A stretch of DNA of 40,986 nucleotides from an uncultured Desulfobacterium sp. (GCA_900258555.1 LT984855.1:198043-239028), one strand, 5' to 3'; numbered from the stretch's first letter, positions 25,320 through 35,472 are shown. Notes: generated from the letters alone by a model not told the origin. Translations and numbers: made by a program.

Positions 25320-27170
25320 TTACTTTGTTCCGGACAAGACAAACTTCTTGTGTTTCTTGGCAGGCCTGTAGTTAGTTCTGGTATACAGTTCCAGATATTT
25401 CGCCACTGCAAGCTTCATGTTCTTCCTTTCGCAGACCTCCTGTATACCCCTTATGTCGTGAAACAGATCAAGATGGTTATAGATATCGGCTGACAACTCG
25501 TGCAGGTAATCGGAGCGAATAAGCTTTTCATCCACCTTAAACCCGCGGCTTTCCATGACCCTGGGTCCGGCAAAGATCACCAGTGCCCGGGGCTCGGCAA
25601 TAATTACATCTCCCAGGGCCGCGTAACTGGCAATTGCTCCGCCTGTTGAAGGATCAGTCAGGATGGATATATAAGGAAGCCCCTCTCTTTTCAGACGATT
25701 GACGGATTCAATGGTCTTGACCATCTGCATCAGCGCTGATATCCCCTCATAAAGCCTGGCTCCTCCTGAGCAGCACAGACTAATCAGCGGAAGATGCTCC
25801 TCAATGGCAAAGTCTACAAGTCTCCTGAATTTTTCCCCAAACACAACACCCATTGACCCGCCGCAGCAATTGAATGAACCAATGGCCATGGCCACCTGGA
25901 AATGGTTTATACGGGCAGCTCCGACAACGAGGGATTCCTTAAAATTGGACTTGCCTTCCTGCTTTGCCAGGAAATCCCTGTAATAATCGGTGATGAGGTC
26001 CTCTTCCAGCAGGTCATTGACGGTCAGATTTCGATACAGCTCATGAAAACTGCCGGTATCGGCCAGGCAGTCAATCCATCCTGAGGCTCCTAGGATATAG
26101 GAATGTCCGCACTCAGGACAAACATTGAAGTTATCCAGTAAGCCCTGGAGGGAGATGAGCCTCCCGCACCCGCCCTTTGAGACGCTGCATTCAACCAGCT
26201 CCTCTCCGGCATCACCGTGACGGATGTCACCATAACCGTCATAGTCGTCTCCCACCTGGTCCGCGCTTATGTGCTGGATGATCTTGATGTCTGGAGGCGG
26301 TTTTCTGAATGCCTTTTTTATGGGCGTTTCAATATATCTTCTGATATCGTAAAGTGTGCCGGAGCCCTTGTTCAACCCATATTTTTGAGCCCTGGCCTCC
26401 CTTTTTTTGATCAGTTTTTTTATTTTTGCCCTGGACAGATCCTTAACAGCCTTTGTCAGAAAGACCCGAACATTTTCCGCAAATTCATTGGGATTGGCCA
26501 CCTCCTTGGGCGAAGGGACAATCCGGTCAATAACATCCAGGTCTTTGAGATCCTTTGCTGTAGGCTTTAGAATCGTTAGGGCATCTCTTATACGTGTGGC
26601 ATCCCTGAATACAATGGCTGCCATGCTCTCAGGCGGCGCCGTGGCATAAAGGGCGTCGTCCATCTGCCCCCTGATGTCGGTCACCTGAATGGCCAGTGCC
26701 CCGCCGCTCCCGCCTTCTCCAAGGACCAGCGAAACAGTCCTTATCGGGATGGTCAGAAACTCCTTTATCATGTGAGCTATAAAAAAGGCCTGGAAACGCT
26801 GGGCCGATTCCATTGATATATCTGCGCCATAGGTATCCACTATACAAAATATAATCGTATTTTCCGTATCCAGAGTTCTTGCCTTCTTGAGTAGAGTAAG
26901 GATGAGTGAATGATCTTCTGCTGTCAGCATCCCGTAATTCAGTTTTTTCAGGTCCTCGCTGCTCCTTAGATTTTCAGGCTTTGGCTTCTGCTGGGCGATT
27001 ACTATCATCTGGTTATCCATAAAAGAGCAGGTCCCTGCAATGAGTGAGCTCCCAGGGTTTTCAAGCTGCTCAAAACTGGGAAATAACCGGGAAATGATAT
27101 CAGATGCCCTGGGTCTGAACGGGTGTCTGGTTCGTTTTGTAAAGAGTTCTACAAGGTCCGTCTTTGCCAT
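25320..27170 (-). CDS. Fused acetyl-CoA carboxylase carboxyltransferase (alpha-beta)
   Basis: One 616-residue chain carries both carboxyltransferase halves. The N-terminal half (about 1-300) resembles AccA: VDTYGADISMESAQR, LVLGEGGSGGALAI and a Leu-Lys-Pro-Thr-Ala segment. The C-terminal half (about 330-610) resembles AccD: a zinc ribbon with a widened first knuckle (C-x6-C ... C-x2-C in CSVSKGGC and VCPECGH), then SMGVVFGEK, CCSGGARLYEG and DPSTGGAIASYAALGD. The enzyme transfers the carboxyl group from carboxybiotin to acetyl-CoA, the first step of fatty acid synthesis. The alpha-then-beta order is the reverse of the beta-alpha fusions known from other bacteria. It is last of three co-directional genes after nudix and asmA. 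Confidence 0.85.
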   Translation of the reverse strand: MAKTDLVELFTKRTRHPFRPRASDIISRLFPSFEQLENPGSSLIAGTCSFMDNQMIVIAQQKPKPENLRSSEDLKKLNYGMLTAEDHSLILTLLKKARTLDTENTIIFCIVDTYGADISMESAQRFQAFFIAHMIKEFLTIPIRTVSLVLGEGGSGGALAIQVTDIRGQMDDALYATAPPESMAAIVFRDATRIRDALTILKPTAKDLKDLDVIDRIVPSPKEVANPNEFAENVRVFLTKAVKDLSRAKIKKLIKKREARAQKYGLNKGSGTLYDIRRYIETPIKKAFRKPPPDIKIIQHISADQVGDDYDGYGDIRHGDAGEELVECSVSKGGCGRLISLQGLLDNFNVCPECGHSYILGASGWIDCLADTGSFHELYRNLTVNDLLEEDLITDYYRDFLAKQEGKSNFKESLVVGAARINHFQVAMAIGSFNCCGGSMGVVFGEKFRRLVDFAIEEHLPLISLCCSGGARLYEGISALMQMVKTIESVNRLKREGLPYISILTDPSTGGAIASYAALGDVIIAEPRALVIFAGPRVMESRGFKVDEKLIRSDYLHELSADIYNHLDLFHDIRGIQEVCERKNMKLAVAKYLELYTRTNYRPAKKHKKFVLSGTK

Positions 27171-27251
27171 GGTTATAAGCCCTCAAGATATTAAGGTGAA
27201 TTCGCACGCACTGCCGGGATGAAAAAAGGAAGTTAACATGCCGCAGTAAAA

Positions 27252-30200
27252 TTAATCAAGGTATTCCTTGAATGCTGTCGGCTGATCAGCCCTGCTGTCG
27301 TTTTCAGACAGTGGGCCGACCGCCTTTGCCAATCCATCCTTAACCCCTGATATTTTTTTAAATATCCTGCCGGGGGTCTCTAAGAGGCGCTTAAATATGT
27401 TTATTACTCCACCCCCTATTTTCATCACTGATGGGAGCATTTTTACCTCCGGATTAGACCAGTCGCCCCTTATCTGAACAGGATATATGACCACACCTTT
27501 TGGAGCATTTTCCTTCTCCGTCAGGATATAACCTATAATAGGGACCCAACTGATAACGGTGTCGAGGGTTTCAAGGGTTTGGGCCCAGAAGATCAAATCC
27601 TCCCACTTCCTTGTCAGATCCACATCCCCCTGAACTACCGCGTTTAGGATCGGCCCCTTTATTGAAAAATCATCCGTGTGTATCACGCCGTCCTTTATGT
27701 CTGCATGCGCCTCAATGGTCTCAAAAGACAGGCCTTTTTTGGTCAGATCAGGGAGCCTTGTCTTAAAGATGTTCATAATGTTCAAGACATCGAGGATCTT
27801 AAATACTGTCTTGAATGAGCTGGTTATGCATCCATTTTCCATCCCCAGACTTGCATTACCCTTAAGTCCCGCTATCAGCCCTTTGGTGTCGGCTCCTTTA
27901 GAGCTCAGGCTTGACTCCATGTTCAAGGTCCCTTCCAGTGCCTTGCCATCCGTACCTAGACTCTTTAAAAGATCACCGGCAGGCTGAGCTGTCATCTTGA
28001 TGTTTGATATAATATTGATCCTCTCAGGCCCCTGTCTTTTTTTCACATATCCTTTGACCGAAAGGGCACCATGCTCCAGCTGTGCCTCTGCACTGTCCAC
28101 ATAAAGATCTCCTGACCTCAACACACACTTGGCATGCAACGGGCCAAGGTCAAATTTCTTACACTTCCCCCTCTTTGCATTCAAACTGAATTGGAACTCA
28201 GACCTGCCAAGGAGGGTTTTTTCCGAGGCTTCCTGATCTTCAACTGTTGGAGTTTCGGTCTCTTGAGTGTCCTCTGACAATAATGTCTCGTCCGATGTCT
28301 TCTGACCAGAATCAGAACCTTTCTGAATAAAGTCTCCAAAATTCAGGGACTCGGCATCTGCCGTAAGATCCCCTTTTATGAAATCCCAACCCTTCAGCCG
28401 CCCTTTTATATCAATGGGACTTTGTCCCACCTGCATATGAAGGGAACGGATGAGCATCTCCTGCCCTGACAGTTCCAGTTTGAAATTACAATCAGTCACC
28501 GGCGAGGCAAGTCCCTTAAGATCAAACGATATGTCCCGGCCAGACGCATTACCGTTTATCGTAGTCTTTCCCGGCTCTTTAAAGAATGTTCTAAGGTCGG
28601 CATTACACGTCAATAATCCCTTGGGTTTTACTACCCCTCTTTCAGTCCTCACCCCCAGACCTGTCAGGGAAAGTCCTTCTGTTGAGACACTTAGCCATAA
28701 ATCATTCTTATTAGTCAGGTCAAAGGAACCGTTCAATCTAACACCGGCACCATCAAGATCAAGCAACAGATTTTTCAGCCGGACCTCCTTTCCAGGGTAC
28801 AGATCCAGTTCAAAGACAGCCCTGTCGTTCTCCCCCGGGGGGTCTAAAAACATGGTGCCATTGTCCATCACTATATCTTTAATTCGGGCCTCACCCTTAA
28901 AGGCCCAGTGATCATTGATCCTTTCTATCTCTACCTCGCATGGCACGGTGTCCCTGCTGCTTAATGTAGATTTCCCTGTCTTAAAGAAAAGACCCAGCAG
29001 TTCATCTGCCTGGGCGCGGGATGCAATCTTGAACTTGCAGTCCTTCCACCTGTCAGAGGTTTCACCAGAGGCCTGGAATTCAGACTTTCCCCACTTGCCT
29101 CTACCCTGAAACCAGCCCATCTCCTGATTGGAAATCCTCATATCGGCCTCGTCCAGCAAAAGAGGAAGAACAATATTATTGTGCTCAATTAAACATTCTT
29201 TGAATGAGAACTGGCCCTTTATTATCCTTGGCCTTACAAAACCAGGCCCAAGGGCAACTTCAACCTGTCCCTCCATTTTTCCAGACAATGCCTTAAAATC
29301 CTTAAGCGTTTCTCCTGCTGCCTTGGGCAGGAATGAAAGTTCTGTCTGTTTTTTAAGATCATCCAGTTCAAATATCCCGCTACATGTAATGTTGTAAGAG
29401 TGATCCCCGCACAGGGGATTGATCTTAAGCGATGCGCCCTTGACTATTGAGGTCCCAAAAACTGCATTTGATATGGTTAGAAGAAGGCCCTGTTTTTCTA
29501 TGACAACATCTCCCGACACCTTTTCAAACGGCAGGCCTTTTCCGTCCTTGTTAACAACCATATCCTTCCACTCCACCTTCATGGACAACAGATCTCCGTT
29601 CTCAGGAAGACAAAAATGCCTGAATTGTTCCAATGCGCCGTTTAGGGAAAGATCTTTCAGCCTAGCCTCACCGCCGGAACAGATCGGGAAGATATCATAT
29701 TCAACCAGACTGGGAACAACGGAAGTGGGAAAAACCCTCTTGAAGGTCTCAAGGGGCATAAAAGGGCTTTTAACATTAATGGAGATATGGGGATTTTTTA
29801 TATCTTTAAAATCAACCCTCGAATGGGCAATGGCTGAAAATTCCGGGCCCTTAAGCTCAGCCGACGATATTTCAAGCACCTGTTCAAAGTATGATGCATC
29901 GAAAGCCAGTTCAAATGAACTCAGATCGTATTGCTTTGTCCTTCCATGCTCTATTACTGAAAAATGGGCATTCTCCCCTAAAATCTTACCCTGAGCAGAT
30001 ACCGGCCCCCCCAGCCTGGCATTTAGCATTACATCCACCTTTGCCGATCCATTTGAAAACGGCAGAAACGCGGGGCAGGGGAGCAGATTTAAGGGAATCC
30101 TGCCTGTGCTCAGTTCCGCCTTGGCAGATATTTTTTCCAGTCCTTCAGTGATTACGCCGGCAAGGGAAAACATGACGGTCTCGGTATTATAGCTAAACCC

Positions 30201-30758
30201 GCCATTGACCTTCAGTCTCAGCCTGGTAAGGTCTGTCGTATCAGAGTACAGATCGAAATCAAGGCCTTTAAACCCATATGGAAGGCCTTTCACCACCAGG
30301 CATGCATCTTTAATAGAGGCCGATTTGAGGCCGGATAGACCTGCCTCTATCATTTGTCTCAAAACTGTCCCGCCCCCCTCTTTGGTGTAACCGAAGGCCT
30401 TTAGTGTGGGCAGTTCAATCCTTGGTTTAATAATATCTATCCTTAAAGGAACTACACGGCCCTTAAAGAGTTCTATTAAGTTTAAGACTATATTGACCCT
30501 TGACGACTCTATGCGCTCATCTCTCAATCGTGATTTGGCCACGATGTCGCTGGCGCTGAAGCCAAGGCCACCCTTAAAATACAGGCTTAGACCAGTCCCC
30601 TTAATGTCATAAGAGATGGTTTGGCCCAATTGTCCGAAAAGGTATGCCTGTACAGAAGGATTTCTTATCATCATGCCTGAGAAAACCACCAGGCACATGC
30701 ATAAGAGGACAAGGACCAGGATTGTAGTCCAGACAGCCCTTAGTTTTATTAAGGACAT
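27252..30758 (-). CDS. AsmA-family envelope protein
   Basis: 1168 residues with an N-terminal inner-membrane anchor ([18 protein letters not shown]), followed by a long repetitive beta-strand region typical of AsmA/YhdP/TamB proteins, including the C-terminal AsmA-like segment (about 970-1130, with LNIMNIFK and [20 protein letters not shown]). These form long hydrophobic grooves that move phospholipids between inner and outer membrane. A low-complexity acidic stretch (about 830-860, [17 protein letters not shown]) interrupts the strand repeats. Its start overlaps the upstream nudix gene by 10 bases, so the two are translationally coupled. Confidence 0.85.
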   Translation of the reverse strand: MSLIKLRAVWTTILVLVLLCMCLVVFSGMMIRNPSVQAYLFGQLGQTISYDIKGTGLSLYFKGGLGFSASDIVAKSRLRDERIESSRVNIVLNLIELFKGRVVPLRIDIIKPRIELPTLKAFGYTKEGGGTVLRQMIEAGLSGLKSASIKDACLVVKGLPYGFKGLDFDLYSDTTDLTRLRLKVNGGFSYNTETVMFSLAGVITEGLEKISAKAELSTGRIPLNLLPCPAFLPFSNGSAKVDVMLNARLGGPVSAQGKILGENAHFSVIEHGRTKQYDLSSFELAFDASYFEQVLEISSAELKGPEFSAIAHSRVDFKDIKNPHISINVKSPFMPLETFKRVFPTSVVPSLVEYDIFPICSGGEARLKDLSLNGALEQFRHFCLPENGDLLSMKVEWKDMVVNKDGKGLPFEKVSGDVVIEKQGLLLTISNAVFGTSIVKGASLKINPLCGDHSYNITCSGIFELDDLKKQTELSFLPKAAGETLKDFKALSGKMEGQVEVALGPGFVRPRIIKGQFSFKECLIEHNNIVLPLLLDEADMRISNQEMGWFQGRGKWGKSEFQASGETSDRWKDCKFKIASRAQADELLGLFFKTGKSTLSSRDTVPCEVEIERINDHWAFKGEARIKDIVMDNGTMFLDPPGENDRAVFELDLYPGKEVRLKNLLLDLDGAGVRLNGSFDLTNKNDLWLSVSTEGLSLTGLGVRTERGVVKPKGLLTCNADLRTFFKEPGKTTINGNASGRDISFDLKGLASPVTDCNFKLELSGQEMLIRSLHMQVGQSPIDIKGRLKGWDFIKGDLTADAESLNFGDFIQKGSDSGQKTSDETLLSEDTQETETPTVEDQEASEKTLLGRSEFQFSLNAKRGKCKKFDLGPLHAKCVLRSGDLYVDSAEAQLEHGALSVKGYVKKRQGPERINIISNIKMTAQPAGDLLKSLGTDGKALEGTLNMESSLSSKGADTKGLIAGLKGNASLGMENGCITSSFKTVFKILDVLNIMNIFKTRLPDLTKKGLSFETIEAHADIKDGVIHTDDFSIKGPILNAVVQGDVDLTRKWEDLIFWAQTLETLDTVISWVPIIGYILTEKENAPKGVVIYPVQIRGDWSNPEVKMLPSVMKIGGGVINIFKRLLETPGRIFKKISGVKDGLAKAVGPLSENDSRADQPTAFKEYLD

Positions 30759-31189
30759 CTCTTAAAATAATCTCGAAGTATCTTATGGTGATCAAATGCC
30801 AGGTCTTTTGGAATGGAATCCTGATAAAAGATGCCCACATCCTTGGCATCGTCAGATGCCCTGGGTCTTCCTGTGGCCCTGGCCACAAATACAGCGGAAA
30901 TATTGTGTTGTCTCGGGTCCCTTGCAGGGTCGGAATATGCCCCAAGCAGGTACTGGATAACTATCTTTAGGGACGTCTCTTCTTCGGCCTCCCTGACTGC
31001 CGCATGCTCAAGACTTTCACCGTAATCCACAAAGCCGCCTGGCAGAGCCCACCCAAAAGGGGGATTTTTCCTGTCTATGAGCACAATCCCGCCTGTCTCC
31101 ATTTCAATAATGATATCAACCGTTGGAAAAGGATTTCTGTATTTTTCAACAACCTTGCCGCAGTGGGGGCATATCAGACTGTCTTTCAT
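30749..31189 (-). CDS. Nudix hydrolase
   Basis: 146 residues. A short N-terminal Cys pair (C7-x2-C10, CPHCGK) suggests half of a zinc ribbon. The Nudix box runs from G52 to L74 ([11 protein letters not shown], then REAEEETSL): Gly52, Glu58, Arg66, Glu67, Glu70 and Glu71 are in place, and only the penultimate Gly is Ser73. The catalytic glutamates are intact, so activity on a nucleoside-diphosphate compound such as ADP-ribose or an oxidised nucleotide is likely; the exact substrate is unknown. First gene of a three-gene set with asmA-like and accAD. Confidence 0.9.
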   Translation of the reverse strand: MKDSLICPHCGKVVEKYRNPFPTVDIIIEMETGGIVLIDRKNPPFGWALPGGFVDYGESLEHAAVREAEEETSLKIVIQYLLGAYSDPARDPRQHNISAVFVARATGRPRASDDAKDVGIFYQDSIPKDLAFDHHKILRDYFKRCP

Positions 31190-31439
31190 TTCGTGTCCCT
31201 GATTTAAATAGATGCCATAGGACCTTTAAAGATAGTTTTTCCGTAAAGGCCCTGCGTTGTGCTGGCAGAAATTTATCAGGTTGTGAAGCTTACAGCATTA
31301 TCAGGGTTAAATAAACATTTTTGTCTCCTCGGGGCGGAAATATATTGAGAATTTGCTTTTTTTTCCATATTATTACAATAATCTTTTGCCGAGAATACTA
31401 TAAAGACAGGCTCACCTGATCAATACAATATAACATTCC

Positions 31440-31931
31440 ATGTTCAGTGAGGAGTGCGTGCTAATCATCACGGGCCCGGCACAAATGCATATTGAAGACA
31501 CTCGGGATGTGGTCCTTATTTCAACATCACTTGGCGCTGGAATCGGGCTTGCCGCGTACGACTCAGAGACTAACATCGGGGGAATCCTGCATTTTTTGCT
31601 CCCATCTTCGGCCAACAATAAATTAAGGGCAAAACAAAACCCCCTCCTGTTTGCAGACTCAGGCATTCAAACCTTTTTAGAACAGTTGGAGCAACATGGT
31701 GTCAAGACCCACAGCCTAAAGCTTGTTGCCGCAGGCGCCAGTCATAATATAAACCAGGAAACCCCTTACGATATTGCCCATAGAAATTGCCTGGCGGTAA
31801 AAGCAATACTGGCGGGTTATAGATTGACACCCACACATGAAGATTTCGGAGGGAGTTTTTATCGCGTGCTGAGGATACAGGACAGCCACATCTACGTGGA
31901 AATACCCGGACATGGAGAGAAAAGGATATGA
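31440..31931 (+). CDS. CheD-like protein lacking the catalytic cysteine
   Basis: CheD deamidates glutamines of chemoreceptors and binds CheC. The fold signature is present: a strand, LGxxxGLAAYD, IGGILHFLLPS, then the LVAAGASHNI region matching the family's K-x-x-GGA segment. Where active CheD has LGSC with the nucleophile Cys, this protein has LGAG (Gly34). His51 lies 17 residues later, the same spacing as Cys27-His44 in Thermotoga CheD, so the missing Cys is a real substitution. It is probably a non-catalytic binder. It overlaps the next gene, an HDOD protein, by 4 bases (ATGA), so the two are coupled. Start 31440 has no good ribosome site; GTG 31458 is an alternative. Confidence 0.8.
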   Translation: MFSEECVLIITGPAQMHIEDTRDVVLISTSLGAGIGLAAYDSETNIGGILHFLLPSSANNKLRAKQNPLLFADSGIQTFLEQLEQHGVKTHSLKLVAAGASHNINQETPYDIAHRNCLAVKAILAGYRLTPTHEDFGGSFYRVLRIQDSHIYVEIPGHGEKRI

Positions 31932-32776
31932 AGTCTATCCATGAAATAATAATCGAGGTTGACAGACTGGCTCCTATGCCTCAGGTAATGAATCAGATTA
32001 TGGCCATTGCTGAAGACCCTAACAGCACCATGACGGATATTGCTGAGGTAATTATTTATGATCCTGTTATTACCGGCAGTCTTATAAAGGCATGCAACTC
32101 TGCCTATTATGCCCTGCCAAGAAAGGTAAATTCGGTAAAAGAGGCCATAATGCTCCTGGGATTGGATCAGGTTATTGAATTTGTGCTGATCAAGACCATC
32201 AGTGCATATCTGAAAAAGGGAACTCTCGGCTATGGCCTTAACGAAGGCGAACTATGGCGTTATTCTGTTTCAACCGCCTTGATGGCCAGAGATCTGGCTG
32301 CGCGAAAAGACGCCTCAAACAAACAGTTTATCTTCACTGCCTCACTTCTCAAAGACATTGGAAAAATCGTCCTGGACAGATTTGTCTCAGGGGCGATTGA
32401 AGAAATAGAAGAGCTTGTCTTGAGCAATAGTTACAGCTTCAAGGAAGCGGAGGAAGAGGTTATAGGCCTTGATCACGCAGAACTTGGGGGAATAATCGCT
32501 GAAAAATGGGACTTCAGTCCGGAGCTGACTTACGTGATAAGAAATCATCATATGACTGATCTTTCGGCCATGGAAGACTACGCCACATCCGTTGTATATC
32601 TGGCGGAAATAGTCGCCATGATGACAGGGATTGGCAGCGGAATCGACGGGCTTGCCTATAGATTTTATGAAAATGTCCTTGAAGGGTTGAAGATCACGGA
32701 GGATGATCTTCAGGAAACCATATCCCTGGCTTCGGAACACTATTATAATGTTCTTGATTTGCTCTCCATAACCTGA
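31928..32776 (+). CDS. HDOD-domain protein
   Basis: 282 residues, almost entirely one HDOD domain: LAPMPQVMNQIMAIAEDPNS, then VIIYDPVITGSLIKACNSAYY and VKEAIMLLGLDQVIEFVLI. HDOD proteins are HD-related but usually lack the full metal site, and act as signalling adaptors in motility, biofilm and stress control. Translation is coupled to the CheD-like pseudoenzyme upstream, suggesting that the two proteins act together. A repeated-word tract follows the stop codon. Confidence 0.88.
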   Translation: MKSIHEIIIEVDRLAPMPQVMNQIMAIAEDPNSTMTDIAEVIIYDPVITGSLIKACNSAYYALPRKVNSVKEAIMLLGLDQVIEFVLIKTISAYLKKGTLGYGLNEGELWRYSVSTALMARDLAARKDASNKQFIFTASLLKDIGKIVLDRFVSGAIEEIEELVLSNSYSFKEAEEEVIGLDHAELGGIIAEKWDFSPELTYVIRNHHMTDLSAMEDYATSVVYLAEIVAMMTGIGSGIDGLAYRFYENVLEGLKITEDDLQETISLASEHYYNVLDLLSIT

Positions 32777-32815
32777 AGATCCAAAGGATCAAGGACTCAA
32801 GGGTCAAGTAATCAG
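32776..32815. repeat. Degenerate repeated-word tract
   Basis: Variants of the word TCAAGGACTC / TCAAGGGTC / CAAAGGATC follow the HDOD gene. Same style as the tract at 13871-13932. Confidence 0.4.
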
Positions 32816-32847
32816 AAACAGACTTTTTCAACTGAGGCCTCAAGGAT

Positions 32848-33060
32848 ATGCACATTACACATCTTGATCAGCGCTTCGGCAGCATTGCAGTTAGAAAGGG
32901 ATATATTACCGCTGAGCAACTTGTTGAGGCAATTACGCTTCAGGTAAAAGAAAACGTGGAAGGCAATAAACACAGGCTTATCGGTGCAATTCTCCATGAA
33001 AAGGGATTCATGACAGCAGATCAGATAAATGATGTATTAAAAACCATAATAGAAATGTAA
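32848..33060 (+). CDS. Stand-alone MshEN-like small domain
   Basis: 70 residues. The pattern RFGSIAVRKGYITAEQLVEA and then RLIGAILHEKGFMTADQI matches the repeat found in the N-terminal domain of type II/IV secretion ATPases (MshEN, GspE_N), which binds c-di-GMP in some members. Here it is a free-standing protein without an ATPase. It lies between an HDOD gene and other signalling genes, so a c-di-GMP adaptor role is possible but unproven. A short CAAGGAT precedes the ATG. Confidence 0.65.
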   Translation: MHITHLDQRFGSIAVRKGYITAEQLVEAITLQVKENVEGNKHRLIGAILHEKGFMTADQINDVLKTIIEM

Positions 33061-33104
33061 GGCCCGTGGTTCCGTAGCCATTCCCGGCGCCGGCGATTGT
33101 TGAG

Positions 33105-33707
33105 ATGGGAAGATACAAAAATTTTTCAGAACTCAGGACGCATGAAGAAGAAGGAATGGATTATGAAATCTACGTCAGAAAGGGACTATCTGGAATTGCA
33201 GTCATGGCCCCTCACGGAGGGGGTATAGAGCCCGGCACCACGGATATCGCAGACAGTGTCGCGGGAAACGAACATACTTTCTATTGTTTTAAAGGGATAA
33301 AACCATCGGGCAATTCAAGCCTCCACATCACAAGCTCGGCATTTGATGAACCTAAGGGAATAATTGTGGCGGAAGAGGCCGACTTTGTCATCACAATACA
33401 CGGATGTAGCGGTAAAAATGATAGTATTTACATCGGCGGCAATGATCAAAATTCTATAAAGAGACTTTCTCATGAGCTTGCCCTGGCCGGATTTGCTGTT
33501 ATGGACAAACCAAGGCCGGGCCTGGAGGGAACCAAAAAAACAAACCTCTGTAATCGAGGCAGGACTGGACGCGGGGTGCAGATTGAGATATCCTCGGGAC
33601 TTAGATCAAAGATGCTTAAACAAATAGATAATGACATATTAAACCATAATAAATCATTTATAGTATTCATTGATATTTTAAAACATTTTCTAAAAAATAC
33701 TCTTTAA
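33105..33707 (+). CDS. Poly-gamma-glutamate hydrolase-like (PghP/YmaC family)
   Basis: 200 residues of the family containing phage poly-gamma-glutamate hydrolase PghP. Features: an N-terminal RTHEEEGMDYEI, the zinc-site segment VMAPHGGGIEPGTTDIADSV, SLHITSSAFDEP, a second metal segment ADFVITIHGC, and a C-terminal RTGRGVQIEISSGLR with the Glu. PghP is a zinc carboxypeptidase-like enzyme that phages use to strip capsules; chromosomal copies are known. There is no signal peptide, so export by a standard route is not expected. Confidence 0.8.
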   Translation: MGRYKNFSELRTHEEEGMDYEIYVRKGLSGIAVMAPHGGGIEPGTTDIADSVAGNEHTFYCFKGIKPSGNSSLHITSSAFDEPKGIIVAEEADFVITIHGCSGKNDSIYIGGNDQNSIKRLSHELALAGFAVMDKPRPGLEGTKKTNLCNRGRTGRGVQIEISSGLRSKMLKQIDNDILNHNKSFIVFIDILKHFLKNTL

Positions 33708-33719
33708 ATTAGGATTGAA

Positions 33720-34607
33720 ATGATTAAATTCAAAAAACAGATAATTACTATTGGAATTATTTTTTCCCTTTGTTTGTCTGCGATTGCGTCGTCAAAGGAA
33801 ATCCAACGCAGCTGCCTTTGGAGGGTAACATCAGGGACGAATTCCGTATTTCTCCTGGGTTCTATCCACGTGCTCAAGGACAACAGCACAGCACTTAATC
33901 CGTCAATCGAAAAGGCGTTTAATGACAGCCGGGTGCTGGTGTTTGAGCTAGACCCAAAGGATATGAGCGATGCCAAGGCACAACAGATGCTGCTTGCCAA
34001 GGGTTTGCTGCCCGAGGGCCAGTCGCTGGATAAGGTAATCAGCAAAGAGACATATAACTTGGCCAAGTCAAGGGCAAGCCAGTTGGGTCTTGATATCGCC
34101 ACATTCAACAGGTTCAAACCGTGGCTTTTTGTTATGAGACTTGCTATGGCCAAGATGCAGAGACTTGGATTCAGCAATCAAAAGGGAATAGACACCTATT
34201 TCTACTCCAAGGCCGCCCAATCCGGCAAAATGGTGATTGGGCTTGAAACCTTTGCGCAGCAGATGGACATGCTTGACATCATGTCAACAATGAATCAGGA
34301 CGACCTTGTCCGCCAGGCCATCAAAGATCTGGATGTTATGGAAGAGGAGCTTGGCTCGATTATTGAGGCATGGACAAACGGAGATATAAAAGCGCTTGAA
34401 CAAGTGATCTTTAAGAGCTTTAAGGATTTCCCCCTGATTTATAAGGCACTGATCATTAATCGCAATATAGCATGGGCGGCTAAGATCACCAAACTTCTAG
34501 AAAAAGATGACAACCATATGGTTATTGTCGGGGCTGCACATCTGGCAGGAAAGGACGGTGTGGTGGAATTGCTAAAAAAGAAGGGTTTTGATGTTGAGCA
34601 GTTGTGA
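33720..34607 (+). CDS. TraB/GumN-family protein
   Basis: 295 residues with an N-terminal signal peptide (QIITIGIIFSLCLSAIASS). The family core follows: LWRVTSGTNSVFLLGSIHVL (with His50 in GSIH), VLVFELDP, KGIDTYFYSKA, then VIGLETFAQQMDMLD and the C-terminal VIVGAAHLAGKDGVVELL. TraB/GumN proteins are related to Tiki metalloproteases; the conserved His and Glu residues are present, so peptidase activity in the periplasm is plausible. It starts 12 bases after the PghP-like gene. Confidence 0.88.
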   Translation: MIKFKKQIITIGIIFSLCLSAIASSKEIQRSCLWRVTSGTNSVFLLGSIHVLKDNSTALNPSIEKAFNDSRVLVFELDPKDMSDAKAQQMLLAKGLLPEGQSLDKVISKETYNLAKSRASQLGLDIATFNRFKPWLFVMRLAMAKMQRLGFSNQKGIDTYFYSKAAQSGKMVIGLETFAQQMDMLDIMSTMNQDDLVRQAIKDLDVMEEELGSIIEAWTNGDIKALEQVIFKSFKDFPLIYKALIINRNIAWAAKITKLLEKDDNHMVIVGAAHLAGKDGVVELLKKKGFDVEQL

Positions 34608-34611
34608 GGAA

Positions 34612-34640
34612 GAAGGTACGGGCTTACCGTGTACGGTGGA
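34612..34640. repeat. Repeated-word hairpin between convergent genes
   Basis: GTACGG ... CCGTGTACGG between the TraB/GumN-family gene and the lysozyme-like gene. It can form an imperfect hairpin that may serve as a bidirectional terminator. Same style as the other word tracts in the window. Confidence 0.4.
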
Positions 34641-34650
34641 TGAATGGGGA

Positions 34651-35436
34651 CTAAATATAAATCAGCTCTGCATTGTTATATTCCCTTTGTGCCTTCTCAA
34701 CCATGCTCGCCTCTTCATCCCTTCTATTCAGCAGACCGTCAAGACCTTTGCCCTCCCATAGTCTCTTCATCGCCCTGATCTGAGATGCTATCCCAATCAG
34801 GTCCCTGTTTACAATAAGCCCTGCTATGGCCTTCATTTCGATACGTCTTGGTCCTGACATTGATGAACCCCTGTTGTAAACAAGAGACAGGATGCCTGCC
34901 TGCGCGTCAGCCGGCAGCGACTCTACTCCAGGATATGCGCTTGCAGTCTTTGCAGCATGACGCGGAATGACTGAGACATAAAAGACCGTCATGGCGGCGA
35001 CCAGGGGGATGGAAATCCCGGAAAGCCTGGAGGACTCTCTTTGGGCGGCCTCGCCCTTTAGTCCAGCGGCCTCTGTCAATAGCTCGACAGCAGCATCAGG
35101 AATTTTTCCAGACCAATCCCTTTTTATCTGGGTCGGGGTATTATAGCCCAGATCATAGCCGATTCCTATTGTAACGCCGCTTGAGCCTCCTGGAAATACA
35201 GGTGCAGATAAAAAGCGTTTGTAATAGCCTTCCGAGGAGATCTCAAACCTGACGAGCTGATCGAGCCCTTTTTTTGACACAATCAGTGAATAAACGGAAT
35301 GGACCTGCTGATCGGGTTTTGGCGGCAGAATGTCTTCAATTGCGGTCAGAGTGACAGGCCCCAGCAAGCCATCCGGCTCAATGCCCAGACGCTCCTGTAT
35401 CCTTTTTAGTCTTTGTGTCGTTGATAGCTCAGCCAT
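34651..35436 (-). CDS. Peptidoglycan-binding lysozyme-like protein
   Basis: About 260 residues from ATG 35436. An N-terminal peptidoglycan-binding type 1 motif (LKRIQERLGIEPDGLLGPVT, residues 10-35) is followed by a lysozyme-like domain: FEISSEGYY (candidate catalytic Glu65 or Glu69) and GVTIGIGYDLG, resembling the E...TIGIGH pattern of T4-lysozyme/pesticin-type muramidases (GH24-like). The C-terminal half includes ILSLVYNRGSSM, as in phage endolysins. No signal peptide is seen even from the longer in-frame start at 35472, so export would need a holin or another route. Possibly a domesticated phage endolysin. Confidence 0.72.
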   Translation of the reverse strand: MAELSTTQRLKRIQERLGIEPDGLLGPVTLTAIEDILPPKPDQQVHSVYSLIVSKKGLDQLVRFEISSEGYYKRFLSAPVFPGGSSGVTIGIGYDLGYNTPTQIKRDWSGKIPDAAVELLTEAAGLKGEAAQRESSRLSGISIPLVAAMTVFYVSVIPRHAAKTASAYPGVESLPADAQAGILSLVYNRGSSMSGPRRIEMKAIAGLIVNRDLIGIASQIRAMKRLWEGKGLDGLLNRRDEEASMVEKAQREYNNAELIYI

Positions 35437-35472
35437 AATTTTATTCTGTTCGGTAAGAAAACTATGGTTCAT

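Noticed and set aside
31380-31400. Sigma-28 promoter before the CheD-like gene (GCCGAGAA)
   Set aside because: The matching -35 TAAA at the required distance is missing.
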